A DNA stretch of 64,000 bases from Prochlorococcus sp. AG-355-A09. GTDB lineage: Bacteria > Cyanobacteriota > Cyanobacteriia > PCC-6307 > Cyanobiaceae. The stretch is from the NCBI GenBank assembly GCA_003280995.1, contig QCDG01000005.1:1-64000 (forward strand), given 5' to 3'. Position numbers and translations under genes: made by a program. Shown piece after piece: positions 1-9,325 of the stretch; the first letter of the stretch is position 1; each line of letters opens with the position of its first letter. The notes below the pieces were generated by a model, which had not been told where the DNA came from, did not search any database, and was given only the letters and a program-made list of their open reading frames with translations.

Positions 1-501
1 GAAATACTCGAAACTGTAAGGAAATCAACTAATCTCCCTCTTCTTTGCAAAGATTTTATTATTTCTGCTTATCAGATTTATAAAGCAAGGGTATCTGGTG
101 CTGATGCAATATTATTAATCGCTGCGATTTTAAGTGATGATGATTTAATTTATTTAAAGAAAATAGCTGATAATTTAAAGATGAGTGTTCTTGTTGAAGT
201 CCATAACTCTAATGAATTAGAAAGGATTCTAAAGTTAAAATCTTTTAATTTGATTGGAATAAATAACAGGGACTTAAAGACTTTTAAAACGGATTTAAAA
301 ACATCAATAGAATTGATGCATACATATGCAGATATATTTTTAAAACAAAATATTATTCCCATAAGTGAATCGGGAATTAATTGTGCCGAAGATTTAGAAT
401 CGCTTAGATCTATTGGAATCATGGGAGTATTAATTGGTGAAACTTTTATGAGAGAAACTGATATTGAACAATCCTTCAAGAAATTATTTAACTCAATATA
501 A
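1..501 (+). CDS. trpC: Indole-3-glycerol phosphate synthase, C-terminal part
   Basis: The gene enters from the left edge, and 166 C-terminal residues are visible in frame 1. The ORF track starts it at 181, but the frame is open from base 1 and already reads as TrpC. Family motifs appear in the expected order: CKDFI (catalytic Lys region), [27 protein letters not shown] and LIGETFM. The enzyme closes the indole ring from carboxyphenylamino-deoxyribulose phosphate in tryptophan synthesis. The (beta/alpha)8 barrel's N-terminal half lies outside the window. The C-terminus is intact and ends in TAA. Known from the family: single-domain cytosolic enzyme. The identification is firm. Confidence 0.95.
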   Translation, partial: EILETVRKSTNLPLLCKDFIISAYQIYKARVSGADAILLIAAILSDDDLIYLKKIADNLKMSVLVEVHNSNELERILKLKSFNLIGINNRDLKTFKTDLKTSIELMHTYADIFLKQNIIPISESGINCAEDLESLRSIGIMGVLIGETFMRETDIEQSFKKLFNSI

Positions 502-556
502 TATTGACTTCAAATCGTGCTATAAAATTGAATAAACAGAGTTGTACTGAATATAT

Positions 557-1228
557 ATGCAGGCTGTAATTTTAACAGGTATAGTGGCAGGATTTGTGCA
601 TGTAGTTAGTGGCGCTGATCATCTAATTGCAATGGCACCTGCAGCGATTAATAATCCTCAAAAAGCTCTTAAAAATAGTTTCTCATGGGGTTTGGGACAT
701 TCTTCAGGAGTCCTCTTGTTAGCTTTTCTAGCGATTTTTATTAAGGATATTACGCCATTAAGCAAATTTTCTAGTATCGCCGAATTCCTAGTTGGAATTT
801 CACTTCTAATTGTTGGAGTATTTGCTATAAAAAATTCTTTTCAATTAAGTATTCACTCGCATTCCCATAAGCATGAGAATGGAATTGACCATCGTCACTT
901 TCACTTTCATGTTAAGGAACAAAAAAATAATAATAAGCACTCTCATGCTTTAACTGGTTTAGGCTTGCTTCACGGTATAGCTGGAGGTTCACATTTTCTT
1001 GCAGTTCTTCCTGCTTTAGCACTACCTCTAACAAGCGCTTGCTTATATTTGATTTCATATTTGATTGGTTCACTCATAAGTATGAATCTTTTTACTTGTT
1101 TAATATCTTTTACCACCTTTAAAGCAAGTAAAAAATTTATTAAAAGATTAATAGCTGCAGCAGGAGGGCTTTCCTTTTCTTTGGGATTATTTTGGATTCA
1201 AAGAAGTGCTTCTGTTTTTTTGAATTAA
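557..1228 (+). CDS. His-rich NicO/HupE-like nickel (or cobalt) transporter
   Basis: A 223-residue integral membrane protein with about six hydrophobic segments. The first segment carries HVVSGADH, resembling the metal-binding His/Asp motif of Ni/Co transporters. A second His motif lies near LGLLHGIAGGSH. The central loop (about residues 98-130) is extremely His-rich (HSHSHKH, HRHFHFH), as in NicO/RcnA-type and NiCoT-type proteins. The gene converges on sodX, overlapping its 3' end by 42 bases, and sodN follows. This makes nickel supply for Ni-superoxide dismutase the obvious role, but that is inferred from neighbourhood. Direction of transport (uptake or export) cannot be told from sequence. 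Start ATG at 557. Confidence 0.75.
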   Translation: MQAVILTGIVAGFVHVVSGADHLIAMAPAAINNPQKALKNSFSWGLGHSSGVLLLAFLAIFIKDITPLSKFSSIAEFLVGISLLIVGVFAIKNSFQLSIHSHSHKHENGIDHRHFHFHVKEQKNNNKHSHALTGLGLLHGIAGGSHFLAVLPALALPLTSACLYLISYLIGSLISMNLFTCLISFTTFKASKKFIKRLIAAAGGLSFSLGLFWIQRSASVFLN

Positions 1229-1579
1229 AAAATTTTTTAATTTAGGAATAATTAATTTAGAGGTGACAATCCCAATTATTTTTTCGTTATTGATTAATCC
1301 AAATTTATTACTATCTTCGCTAAATTCAATATTGTCTCCAATAACCTCAATGTTATTTTGATTTACTGAATTTATCCTTTTTATTAGATTTTTATTTTTA
1401 AATGGATGATTAAAAATAACTATTTGTCGATTTTTAAGTATTGATTTATTCCTTTTATATTTTTTAAAAAATACAATATCACCTTCTTTTAGGTAAGGAA
1501 ACATCGATTCACCACTAATAATCGCGGTTTTTCTTAAACCTAAAAAAAATAAAATAAAATCAAAAAAACTTTTGAAAAT
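1187..1579 (-). CDS. sodX: Nickel-SOD maturation signal peptidase-like protease (non-AUG start)
   Basis: An S26 (signal peptidase I-like) protease next to sodN, the standard partner that trims the Ni-SOD propeptide. The ORF track begins at the ATG at 1504, but the frame is open upstream to the sodN stop. The extension reads a hydrophobic anchor (IFKSFFDFILFFLGL), then KTAIISGESMFPYL, which contains the S26 catalytic serine motif SGESM. The track's start would remove this serine, so the real start must lie upstream. No ATG, GTG or TTG exists between the sodN stop and SGESM. The best candidate is ATT at 1577-1579, giving about 130 residues. The catalytic Lys is probably in LIKRI, followed by VIGDN. 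It may be co-translated with sodN, ten bases upstream. Identity is fairly sure; start codon is not. Confidence 0.8.
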   Translation of the reverse strand: MFKSFFDFILFFLGLRKTAIISGESMFPYLKEGDIVFFKKYKRNKSILKNRQIVIFNHPFKNKNLIKRINSVNQNNIEVIGDNIEFSEDSNKFGLINNEKIIGIVTSKLIIPKLKNFLIQKNRSTSLNPK

Positions 1580-1588
1580 AACTCTGAG

Positions 1589-2062
1589 TTAACTAGCTTT
1601 TACAAAAGCGTCTGATCTTCCTTTTGAAGCCCAGAAAATATTATGAATTTTTTCTACATAACTCATTAGTTCTTCAGATTGGGCTAAGTCAATATTAACT
1701 TTGCATGCACTGCATAATTTGGCCGCCTTCCAAATGGTTTCATGTAAGTCTGGATAAGTTTCTAAGTGAACTGGTTTAAAGTAATCTGTCCACAAAATTA
1801 GAATCTCTTTCTTTGTTTCTTTTGCTTGCTCTTCTTTAACTGCAACATATCTAGAAAATGTATTACTGTATGCAGCCCACTCTGCTGAATTAGTGCTAGA
1901 AGGAGCTTCTAATGCAATAAGTTTTTTTGTCATTGATAGAACTGCTTCTGCTGCAACTCTCGTAGATGCTGGGTCGTAAACACCACAAGGACCATCGCAG
2001 TGAGCGTGGACTGTAATTGGGGATTTTTTATCTAGAAAAGAATTGATGAATTTACTTAACAT
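1589..2062 (-). CDS. sodN: Nickel-dependent superoxide dismutase
   Basis: A 157-residue Ni-SOD precursor. Residues 1-20 (MLSKFINSF...ITVHA) are the leader. They are followed directly by the nickel-hook motif HCDGPCGVY, whose His1, Cys2 and Cys6 of the mature protein bind Ni. The rest is the expected four-helix-bundle sequence. The enzyme dismutates superoxide made by photosynthetic electron flow, and using nickel spares iron. Cleavage before HCDGPCG is expected from the downstream sodX product. The gene lies between the FKBP gene (upstream, same strand) and sodX (downstream, same strand). It is the marine picocyanobacterial form, and the hook motif makes the identification secure. Confidence 0.97.
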   Translation of the reverse strand: MLSKFINSFLDKKSPITVHAHCDGPCGVYDPASTRVAAEAVLSMTKKLIALEAPSSTNSAEWAAYSNTFSRYVAVKEEQAKETKKEILILWTDYFKPVHLETYPDLHETIWKAAKLCSACKVNIDLAQSEELMSYVEKIHNIFWASKGRSDAFVKAS

Positions 2063-2140
2063 TTCAAATATTTGGTGTTGTATATATATTACTTGGAGAT
2101 TAACTAAATTGAAAAGTCTTAGATATTTTTCTTACTTAAT

Positions 2141-2719
2141 TTAATTGACTTTTAATAATTCAACTTCGAAAATTAAAGTCGCATTAGCAGGTATTACATT
2201 TCCAGCTCCTCTTGATCCGTATCCAAGTTCTGGAGGTATTGTTAATTTTCTTTTGCCTCCAACTTTCATGCCTGCTACACCTTCGTCCCAACCTTTTATT
2301 ACTCGTCCGGCACCTAAGGGAAAGCTGAATGGAGCTCTTCCGATACTGGTATCAAATTGTGTCCCGTCCTCTAGAGTTCCTGTGTAATTTACAGTAACTG
2401 TTTGCCCAGCACTAGCTTCATCTCCTTCCCCGTTTACGATATCTGCAATAATTAGACCACTTTCTGTAGTCCTTGAATTGTTGTCTGATGGTGTTTCTTC
2501 TGCCATAGCGAAAAGTAAAGGATTTGGATCTGATGGGTCTAGTTCAAATAAATTATTATTTGAGACATTTGATGATTTTGCAACAGATGTAGGTGTTCTT
2601 TGAACTGACTGAGTTTCTGATTCAGCAGCACTAACAACTTGAGGTGAATTAAATTGACTGAAAAGAGTTAATGAAACACAAAAAACAAAAACTGCAAAAC
2701 TAATAAAGACTTCTTTCAC
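2141..2719 (-). CDS. FKBP-type peptidyl-prolyl cis-trans isomerase, exported
   Basis: A 192-residue protein in three parts. The N-terminal hydrophobic segment (about 5-30, [16 protein letters not shown]) looks like a signal peptide or membrane anchor. A low-complexity polar linker covers about 31-85. A complete FKBP domain runs from about residue 88 to the end, with [45 protein letters not shown] and IFEVELL. It should catalyse prolyl isomerisation of proteins in the periplasm or thylakoid lumen. sodN lies downstream on the same strand with a 78-base gap. Function within the cell cannot be narrowed further from sequence. Confidence 0.92.
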   Translation of the reverse strand: MKEVFISFAVFVFCVSLTLFSQFNSPQVVSAAESETQSVQRTPTSVAKSSNVSNNNLFELDPSDPNPLLFAMAEETPSDNNSRTTESGLIIADIVNGEGDEASAGQTVTVNYTGTLEDGTQFDTSIGRAPFSFPLGAGRVIKGWDEGVAGMKVGGKRKLTIPPELGYGSRGAGNVIPANATLIFEVELLKVN

Positions 2720-2805
2720 TTAAATTTTGAAAGTTACTAAACCTTAGTCTACAGAATGAAGGTACAATAAATGGGTGATTATAAATTTAATTTCGTAATT
2801 TTAGA

Positions 2806-4293
2806 TTGTTAATCCCAACTCAAATTAAAAGTCTAAGACAATATTTTTACCCTTGTTTAGGAGGGGTTTTAGGAGGAATTTCAGTTTCAACTCATTTTTG
2901 GCTGATTTTTATGCCGATATCTTTATTTATTTTATGGAAGGGAAGTGAAAGAAGAATAGCAAATTTTTGTTGGGGTTTTTTCTTTATCTTGATAAGTCAT
3001 TCTTGGCTCTATGATCTTCATCCATTGACATGGCTTGGGTTTTCATGGCTTGCAAGTTTAATAATTGCCATTTTAATATTATTACTTTGCGCTTTTCTGG
3101 GTGGGATATTAGTTTATTTATGGGGATTGTTAGTTGAAATTATTCTCTGGAAAGAGGATGTTTTCAAAATGAAAATATTATCTTTAACAGTAAAAGTATT
3201 TTTTTTATCCTTGACTTGGGGTATTGGTGAACTGATACTTTCTCAAACACCTTTTTTTTGGATAGGTTTAGGAGAGAGTATTATCCCAGGTGATATTTAT
3301 CTTGCTGGTTTAGCGAGATGGATTGGTGCAAGTGGTTTATGCGTATTACAAATATTAATTGGATTTTGGATTTTTTATATTCAAGGTGGATGGGAAAGAA
3401 AACTTCACTTTAAAAAAATATTTATTTTCGGACTTTTTATTATTTTTTTCTTACATCTTTTGGGGGGGGTATCAACCCCAATAAAAAGAGATTATGAATA
3501 TCCTGTGGCTATTTGGCAAACAAATATACCAACAAGAGAAAAATTAAAAATAAATGATGAATTTATTGAAGAAAAGCTATCTATCGCTCAAAAATATGCT
3601 TTATCAAACAAAGCGAAACTTCTTGTTGCTCCTGAAGGAACTCTATCCAATAATTTTAATTTTTCTAAAGGCATTAAGGTTAATACCTTGTCAGGAGGTT
3701 TCAGAAATTCAAATAATGAGTTAAGAAGTTCTTTACTCGGATTTCAAATTGGAGATAAATCTTTTAGCTCATTTATAGATAAAAACAGACTTGTTCCAAT
3801 AGGTGAAAAAATACCTAGATTTCTAGATAGTTTTTCAAGAGGATTATCAGCAGTAGGAGGAATTCAACCAGGCTCTGATTCAAGATTTTTTGATCCTAAA
3901 TTTACACAACCTCTAGCAGTGGCTATTTGTTATGAAATTAGTGATGGACTAGAAATAAGAAAAGCTGTTAATAGCGGTGCAAAACTAATAATAACTGCAG
4001 CAAATTTAGATCCCTATCCAGCTAAGCTTTATAATCAATTCCTATCTCTGGCTAGATTAAGAAGTATTGAAAATAAGAAAAATAATTTACTAGTATCAAA
4101 TACTGGCCCTACAGGCTTAGTTCAAGATGATGGAAAAATAATTAAACTTTTAGATTATGATGTCGAGCAAAATGAAATAGTGTACCCTAATTTTTCATCC
4201 GAAAAGACTTTCTATACAAAATTTGGAGATAAACCTATTTTGTTTTTGTTTATATTATTTATGGGATTAAATTTCTTTTGGAAAATTAACTAA
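2806..4293 (+). CDS. lnt: Apolipoprotein N-acyltransferase
   Basis: A 495-residue membrane enzyme that adds the third acyl chain to the N-terminal Cys of lipoproteins. Several hydrophobic segments fill the first 240 residues, followed by a nitrilase-like (carbon-nitrogen hydrolase) domain. The catalytic triad is recognisable as Glu277 in VAPEGT, Lys326 just before NRLVPIGE, and Cys375 in AICYEISDG. Spacing is close to that of E. coli Lnt. Translation appears to start at TTG (2806), because the first ATG would remove the first membrane segment. The 3' end overlaps mnmA on the opposite strand by 8 bases. The N-terminal membrane region is poorly conserved, but the triad makes the call firm. Confidence 0.92.
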   Translation: MLIPTQIKSLRQYFYPCLGGVLGGISVSTHFWLIFMPISLFILWKGSERRIANFCWGFFFILISHSWLYDLHPLTWLGFSWLASLIIAILILLLCAFLGGILVYLWGLLVEIILWKEDVFKMKILSLTVKVFFLSLTWGIGELILSQTPFFWIGLGESIIPGDIYLAGLARWIGASGLCVLQILIGFWIFYIQGGWERKLHFKKIFIFGLFIIFFLHLLGGVSTPIKRDYEYPVAIWQTNIPTREKLKINDEFIEEKLSIAQKYALSNKAKLLVAPEGTLSNNFNFSKGIKVNTLSGGFRNSNNELRSSLLGFQIGDKSFSSFIDKNRLVPIGEKIPRFLDSFSRGLSAVGGIQPGSDSRFFDPKFTQPLAVAICYEISDGLEIRKAVNSGAKLIITAANLDPYPAKLYNQFLSLARLRSIENKKNNLLVSNTGPTGLVQDDGKIIKLLDYDVEQNEIVYPNFSSEKTFYTKFGDKPILFLFILFMGLNFFWKIN

Positions 4294-5443
4294 TTATTCC
4301 ACCACCTAATAAAATTTCTCCTTTATAAAAAACTGCAGCTTGTCCGGGCGTTACCGAACTTTGACTTTCTTCAAAAATTAATTTAAATGTTGTAGTTGTA
4401 TTATCTAAATTTTTCAAAGGTATTAATGTACCTTTTACTGGATTACTTCTATATCTGATTTGTGCTTCTACTTCTATCTCTTGCTCAGGTTCTTCGATTG
4501 AAACCCAGTTAAGCTTATTAATTATTACTTCTTTATTAAATAGATCACTTTTATCTGCTACATAAACTATATTTTTTACCCTGTCTAAACTTTTTACATA
4601 TAGTGGTTTCGGCCAGGCAATGCCCAACCCTTTTCTCTGACCTACCGTAAAGTGCTGAATTCCATTGTGCGTTCCAAGGACTTTCCCATTTACATGCACA
4701 ATTTCTCCTTCTTTGGGTTCAATGTGTTTGTCGATAAATATCTGCATTGATCCATAATGCTCAACTAAACATAAATCTTGACTTTCTGGTTTTTGAGCAG
4801 TTCTAAGGCCTAATCTCAGAGCTTCCCTTCTTGTTTCTTCTTTTTTCATTTCACCAAGAGGAAATTCTAATCTGCTTAGTACATCTTGAGAAAGAGAATA
4901 AAGAAAATAACTTTGGTCTTTGTTTTCGTCAGCACCTCTAAGAAGAAGGAATTCTTTAAATACAAGGCTCTTGCAATCAAGTGTTTCAGCATAAGATGAT
5001 TTATTTATCCTTGCGTAATGTCCGGTCGCAATATGAGTAAAGTCTTTTTTGCTTATTGCGTAATTGAGCATTTCTTCAAACTTCACATTCTTGTTGCACA
5101 TCGAACATGGAAGTGGAGTGAATCCTTGCTCATAGCTTTCAGTAGTTTTTTTAATTACCTCTCTTTCGAAAATTTCTCTTGAGTCTATTATTTTATGATT
5201 TATTCCTAAATCTTCACAGAGGCCAGCAGCATCTACTAATCCTTCAGAACAACATGAGCCTTGTCCTTTCATTAGCCAAAGAGTTAGTCCCTCAACATTC
5301 CAGCCTCTTTCTACAAGAAGGGCAGCTGAAAGGGAACTATCTACGCCACCAGAAAGACCTACAATAATATTTTTCTTCTTTTTAGTTTTATCATTAGAAG
5401 AAAAAAAGTTCTCTAATTTTTTATCCTTTTGTGCCTTTAACAT
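4286..5443 (-). CDS. mnmA: tRNA-specific 2-thiouridylase MnmA
   Basis: A 385-residue enzyme that thiolates U34 of tRNA-Lys, Glu and Gln. The PP-loop GLSGGVDSS adenylates the uracil O2. The first catalytic cysteine region is [10 protein letters not shown] and the second is [25 protein letters not shown] and a C-terminal beta-barrel ending TPGQAAVFY are also present. A short insert with adjacent cysteines ([15 protein letters not shown]) is typical of cyanobacterial MnmA as far as I recall. Start ATG at 5443 gives a slightly extended Lys-rich N-terminus. The gene is convergent with lnt and divergent from nnrDE (46-base gap, so the two promoters must share that space). Confidence 0.95.
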   Translation of the reverse strand: MLKAQKDKKLENFFSSNDKTKKKKNIIVGLSGGVDSSLSAALLVERGWNVEGLTLWLMKGQGSCCSEGLVDAAGLCEDLGINHKIIDSREIFEREVIKKTTESYEQGFTPLPCSMCNKNVKFEEMLNYAISKKDFTHIATGHYARINKSSYAETLDCKSLVFKEFLLLRGADENKDQSYFLYSLSQDVLSRLEFPLGEMKKEETRREALRLGLRTAQKPESQDLCLVEHYGSMQIFIDKHIEPKEGEIVHVNGKVLGTHNGIQHFTVGQRKGLGIAWPKPLYVKSLDRVKNIVYVADKSDLFNKEVIINKLNWVSIEEPEQEIEVEAQIRYRSNPVKGTLIPLKNLDNTTTTFKLIFEESQSSVTPGQAAVFYKGEILLGGGIIS

Positions 5444-5489
5444 GGAAGTTTAAATTTTTGAACAGTACTTCAATTGCTTTGTACTCATT

Positions 5490-7055
5490 ATGAATGAAAT
5501 TGTATGGCCAATAATTGACTCTGAACATTTAATTGTTGATTCAAAGCAAATGTTGATATTAGAGAAAGAAATGTTTTCTGATGGAATGCCACAAGAAGCA
5601 TTGATGGAAAAAGCTGGTATCCAAATTAGTAGATGGCTCTTAAAAAAGAAACCTCTTCTCAAGCATGGAATAACTGTTTTTATAGGTCCTGGGCATAATG
5701 GCGGGGATGGTGCAGTAATAGCTAGAGAGCTTTTTTTGAGAGGTTTTTATGTTCAGGTATGGTGTCCATTCCCGATTAAAAAAACATTAACAAATAACCA
5801 CCTTAATTATCTTACATCTATTGGTGTCACAAAATTAGTAGAGCCTCCTGATGTAAATGGGAAAGAGCTTTGGATTGATGCAGTTTTTGGTAATAATCAA
5901 ACAAGAAAAGTTGATGATAAATTAATTAAACTGTTTAATCAAAAATTTCATAAAAAAAATGGAAAGGTAATAAGTATTGATATTCCAACAGGATTATGTC
6001 CTGATAAAGGAGAGCCTTTTTTAGATAACGCAGTAAAGGCAGACTATACCTTGGCCATTGGTCTTTATAAGATTGGGTTGACCCAAGATTCTGCTTTGCC
6101 TTTTATTGGAGAATTGCACCACATAGATGTTGGGATGCCTACTAGTAAACTGTCCAAAGTTGATAAAAAGATTTTTAAGGTTTCTTACAAAGATATAAAA
6201 AATATTGATTTACCTTCTTTACCAAAAAACTACAACAAATATCAAAGAGGTAGGACATTACTAATAGCTGGAAGTGAAAAATATCCTGGTGCCGCATACT
6301 TGGCATTAAAAGGAGCTATATCAAGTGGTGCAGGCTTTATCTCTGCGGTCCTTCCTGGGAAAGTTGCTGAATCTATTTGGCAAGTTGCCCCAGAAATAGT
6401 TTTAAAAGAAACTATGCAATCTAACCAAAATGGGAATGCATCTTTATTTAGTGCATTAAGGAATATTGATTTAAGTGCATTTGATTCATTAGCTGTCGGT
6501 CCAGGAATAGGAATTGATAATGATGATTGGCAAAAATCAAAAGATTATCTTATGGATTTTGGAGGATTATTGATCTTGGATGCAGATGCACTTAATAGAA
6601 TTTCGGAATCTAAGTTGGGGGCAAATTTCTTTTTAGAGAGAAAGTTTAAGACATGGATTACACCACATAGCAAAGAATTTGGAAGATTATTTCCTAATAT
6701 CAATTCTAAGACCAATGTTGGGCTTGCTGGTGAAGCGGCAAAAGAATTCAATATCAGTATTTTGTTAAAAGGAGCTAACAGTGTAGTTGCTGACAATAAA
6801 AAAATATGGCAACTTTTTGGGACAGATTCTCAGACAGCTCGAGCTGGATTGGGTGATCTTTTATCTGGTTTTTTAGCTGGTAGTTCTGCGATTGATTTAA
6901 CTTTTTGCAGAAATATATCAACAGATTTTTTTGCTAAATATGTACTTCTGCATTCATTTGCTGCATCAAAGTGTAAAAAAGGGTCAAATGCTTCTGCTAT
7001 TGGTGACGAATTGTCAAAATTAATGAGAAATATAAAAATGAGACAAATATCTTGA
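5490..7055 (+). CDS. nnrDE: Bifunctional NAD(P)H-hydrate epimerase / ADP-dependent dehydratase
   Basis: A 521-residue fusion that repairs NAD(P)H hydrates. The N-terminal YjeF_N epimerase domain (about 1-220) carries GPGHNGGDGAVIAREL. The C-terminal ribokinase-like dehydratase (about 245-515) carries LLIAGSEKYPGAAYLAL, ITPHSKEFGRLF and the nucleotide/catalytic loop RAGLGDLLSGFLAG. ATG at 5490 is the first start after the divergent mnmA gene. Fusion of the two activities is normal in bacteria. Nothing is odd in length or motifs. Confidence 0.93.
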   Translation: MNEIVWPIIDSEHLIVDSKQMLILEKEMFSDGMPQEALMEKAGIQISRWLLKKKPLLKHGITVFIGPGHNGGDGAVIARELFLRGFYVQVWCPFPIKKTLTNNHLNYLTSIGVTKLVEPPDVNGKELWIDAVFGNNQTRKVDDKLIKLFNQKFHKKNGKVISIDIPTGLCPDKGEPFLDNAVKADYTLAIGLYKIGLTQDSALPFIGELHHIDVGMPTSKLSKVDKKIFKVSYKDIKNIDLPSLPKNYNKYQRGRTLLIAGSEKYPGAAYLALKGAISSGAGFISAVLPGKVAESIWQVAPEIVLKETMQSNQNGNASLFSALRNIDLSAFDSLAVGPGIGIDNDDWQKSKDYLMDFGGLLILDADALNRISESKLGANFFLERKFKTWITPHSKEFGRLFPNINSKTNVGLAGEAAKEFNISILLKGANSVVADNKKIWQLFGTDSQTARAGLGDLLSGFLAGSSAIDLTFCRNISTDFFAKYVLLHSFAASKCKKGSNASAIGDELSKLMRNIKMRQIS

Positions 7056-7195
7056 AAGAAACAATTAAAGAGAGTTATTTATAGTTTTAAACACATAAGT
7101 GTACAAATATTACTTGAAATCTGAAGCGCGCATTAAATATTTGGCCATTTGCTTAAAAATATAGGAAAGTTTTAATACCTTAATTAGGTCTAAAA

Positions 7196-8137
7196 ATGGT
7201 CTCATCATTACCAATTCAATCAGAACCACCTAAAAGGAGGAGTAATGATCCAATAAGTTGGTATTTGCAAAATATTGGTAGAGTCCCCTTATTAACACCT
7301 GCCGAAGAGATTGAACTGGGTAATCAAGTCCAGAAGATGATGATTCTTACAGAAGATGGACAATTAAATGAAAAGGTTAATGAATTTACAACTCAGCAAA
7401 AAAGAACTATAAAAATTGGTCGAAGAGCTAAAGAAAGAATGATGAAAGCTAATTTAAGATTAGTAGTCAGTGTGGCAAAAAAATATCAAGGTAAAGGACT
7501 GGAATTACTTGATTTAGTTCAAGAAGGTTCTCTTGGGTTGGAGAGGGCTGTTGAAAAATTTGATCCGACAAGAGGATATAAGTTTTCTACTTATGCATTT
7601 TGGTGGATTAGGCAGAGTATGACAAGAGCTATTGCATGTCAATCAAGAACAATCCGTTTACCTGTTCACTTAAGTGAAAGGTTGGCTTCTATTAGAAAAG
7701 TTAGTAGAGATTTGGCTCATAAGCTTGGTGCTATGCCAAGTAGAATTGAAATAGCAGAAGCAATGGAAATTGATGTAGAAGAATTGGATTCTGTTTTGAG
7801 ACAAGCCTTATCGACAAGTAGTTTAGATGCTCCAGTAAATGGTGATGATGGCAGAAGCTTTTTAGGTGATTTGATTGCAGATAGTAATAATGAAGAACCT
7901 CTTGATCAAGTTGAACAAAAAATGCATCAAGAGCAGCTTGGTAAGTGGTTAAGTCATTTAAGCGAGCAAGAACAACATGTTCTCAAACTAAGGTTTGGAC
8001 TTGATGCAAATGAGAGACATACGCTTGCAGAAATTGGAAGATTATTAGAAGTTTCTAGGGAAAGAGTAAGACAAGTTGAACTTAAGGCACTAAGAAAATT
8101 AAGGAATTTAACCAGAAAATTACCTAGCGGTATTTAA
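7196..8137 (+). CDS. Group 2 RNA polymerase sigma-70 factor
   Basis: A 313-residue sigma-70 family protein. Region 1.2 reads DPISWYLQNIGRVPLLTPAEE. Regions 2.1-2.4 read NLRLVVSVAKKYQGKGLELLDL through FSTYAFWWIRQSMTRAI. Region 3 follows, and region 4.2 is ERHTLAEIGRLLEVSRERVRQ with its helix-turn-helix. It lacks the long N-terminal region 1.1 of the principal sigma factor, so it is a group 2 (non-essential, RpoD-like) sigma. Such factors reprogramme transcription during light, nutrient or diel changes in cyanobacteria. Which Sig paralogue it is cannot be settled here. It ends 1 base short of convergent pdhA, and the 140-base upstream gap should hold its promoter. Confidence 0.93.
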   Translation: MVSSLPIQSEPPKRRSNDPISWYLQNIGRVPLLTPAEEIELGNQVQKMMILTEDGQLNEKVNEFTTQQKRTIKIGRRAKERMMKANLRLVVSVAKKYQGKGLELLDLVQEGSLGLERAVEKFDPTRGYKFSTYAFWWIRQSMTRAIACQSRTIRLPVHLSERLASIRKVSRDLAHKLGAMPSRIEIAEAMEIDVEELDSVLRQALSTSSLDAPVNGDDGRSFLGDLIADSNNEEPLDQVEQKMHQEQLGKWLSHLSEQEQHVLKLRFGLDANERHTLAEIGRLLEVSRERVRQVELKALRKLRNLTRKLPSGI

Positions 8138-8138
8138 T

Positions 8139-9212
8139 CTAATCTTCTGCCCAAATATATTTGGTTAATTCTTCTGAAGGAGGTTCAGGAGCTTCAATTG
8201 CATTTTTAACTGACTCCGATATTTCAGCATCAATCCTCTTTTCAATAATTTTTAATTCTTCTTCCGTAGCGAATTTACCGTCTATAATTTCTTGGGCTAA
8301 TTTCTTAATAGGATCTCTTTTCCCCCAAAACTCCTTCTCTTTTTCAGACCTTAATTCATCTGGATCTGCAAGAGAATGGCCTCTATATCTATAAGTTAAA
8401 CATTCTAAAAGTGTGGGACCTTCTCCTGCCCTAGCTCGCTCAATTGCTCTTTGTGCTGCCCCTCTTACTGCTAATACATCCATTCCATCAACTTCCTCGC
8501 CGTGCATGCCAAAAGCAGACGCTTTTCTCCAGATTTCAGGATTACTAGTAGCTCTATCATGAGCCATACCAATAGCCCATTTATTATTTTCAACAACAAA
8601 AATTATTGGTAATTTCCATAACTGGGCCATATTTAAACATTCAAAAAACTGCCCATTATTGCAAGTCCCATCCCCAAAAAATGCTGCAGTTACCGCATCA
8701 CTATTACTATTTCCAGCAACTTCCTTTTTGTATTTACTTGAAAAGGCTGCCCCTAAGGCAACTGGAATTCCCTCTCCAATAAATGCATATCCTCCGAGTA
8801 GGTGATGCTCTCTTGAAAATAAGTGCATGGATCCACCTCGGCCTTTGCTACAACCAGTGGATTTACCAAAAAGTTCACTCATTACTTCAAATGAGGGAAC
8901 ACCCGCACTTAGTGCATGAACATGATCGCGATAGGTACTACAAAACCAATCATGTTTCTTTTTCATGGCGCCAATTACTCCCGTGCTTATAGCCTCTTGA
9001 CCGTTATATAAATGAACGAAACCAAACATTTTTCCCCTGTAATACATTTCTGCACACTTATCTTCAAACCTACGCCCAAGCGTCATGTCTTCATAAAGGA
9101 ATAATCCGGTTTCTCGATCTAATTCGGCTTTTTTTATGTCTTGAAGATTTGAGATTCTCTCTACGTGTGTTTCCAAGAAAAATACCTTAACGAAGTTTTG
9201 ATTTGTTAACAT
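8139..9212 (-). CDS. pdhA: Pyruvate dehydrogenase E1 component, alpha subunit
   Basis: A 357-residue thiamine-diphosphate enzyme subunit that, with PdhB, decarboxylates pyruvate and feeds acetyl-CoA synthesis. The ThDP/Mg motif begins [17 protein letters not shown] and ends with [11 protein letters not shown]. The substrate/phospho-loop [14 protein letters not shown] and the signature [10 protein letters not shown] are also seen. ATG at 9212 leaves about 25 residues before the conserved start ([18 protein letters not shown]). A slightly later start is possible but no better one is obvious. It stands alone, convergent with the sigma factor, and pdhB is not in the window. Confidence 0.95.
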   Translation of the reverse strand: MLTNQNFVKVFFLETHVERISNLQDIKKAELDRETGLFLYEDMTLGRRFEDKCAEMYYRGKMFGFVHLYNGQEAISTGVIGAMKKKHDWFCSTYRDHVHALSAGVPSFEVMSELFGKSTGCSKGRGGSMHLFSREHHLLGGYAFIGEGIPVALGAAFSSKYKKEVAGNSNSDAVTAAFFGDGTCNNGQFFECLNMAQLWKLPIIFVVENNKWAIGMAHDRATSNPEIWRKASAFGMHGEEVDGMDVLAVRGAAQRAIERARAGEGPTLLECLTYRYRGHSLADPDELRSEKEKEFWGKRDPIKKLAQEIIDGKFATEEELKIIEKRIDAEISESVKNAIEAPEPPSEELTKYIWAED

Positions 9213-9325
9213 TCTAAGCCGTGATGGGCGATTTTCATGTTTTTTTTTAATAACTCTGTAAGACCTTGTGAAAAAATTTTTTAACTTGATAAAATTTGTC
9301 TAAGAATTTTCAATAGGATATTTGT

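Noticed and set aside
1187-1504. ATG at 1504 as the sodX start
   Set aside because: It removes the catalytic serine motif SGESM and the membrane anchor, which are encoded upstream in the same open frame.
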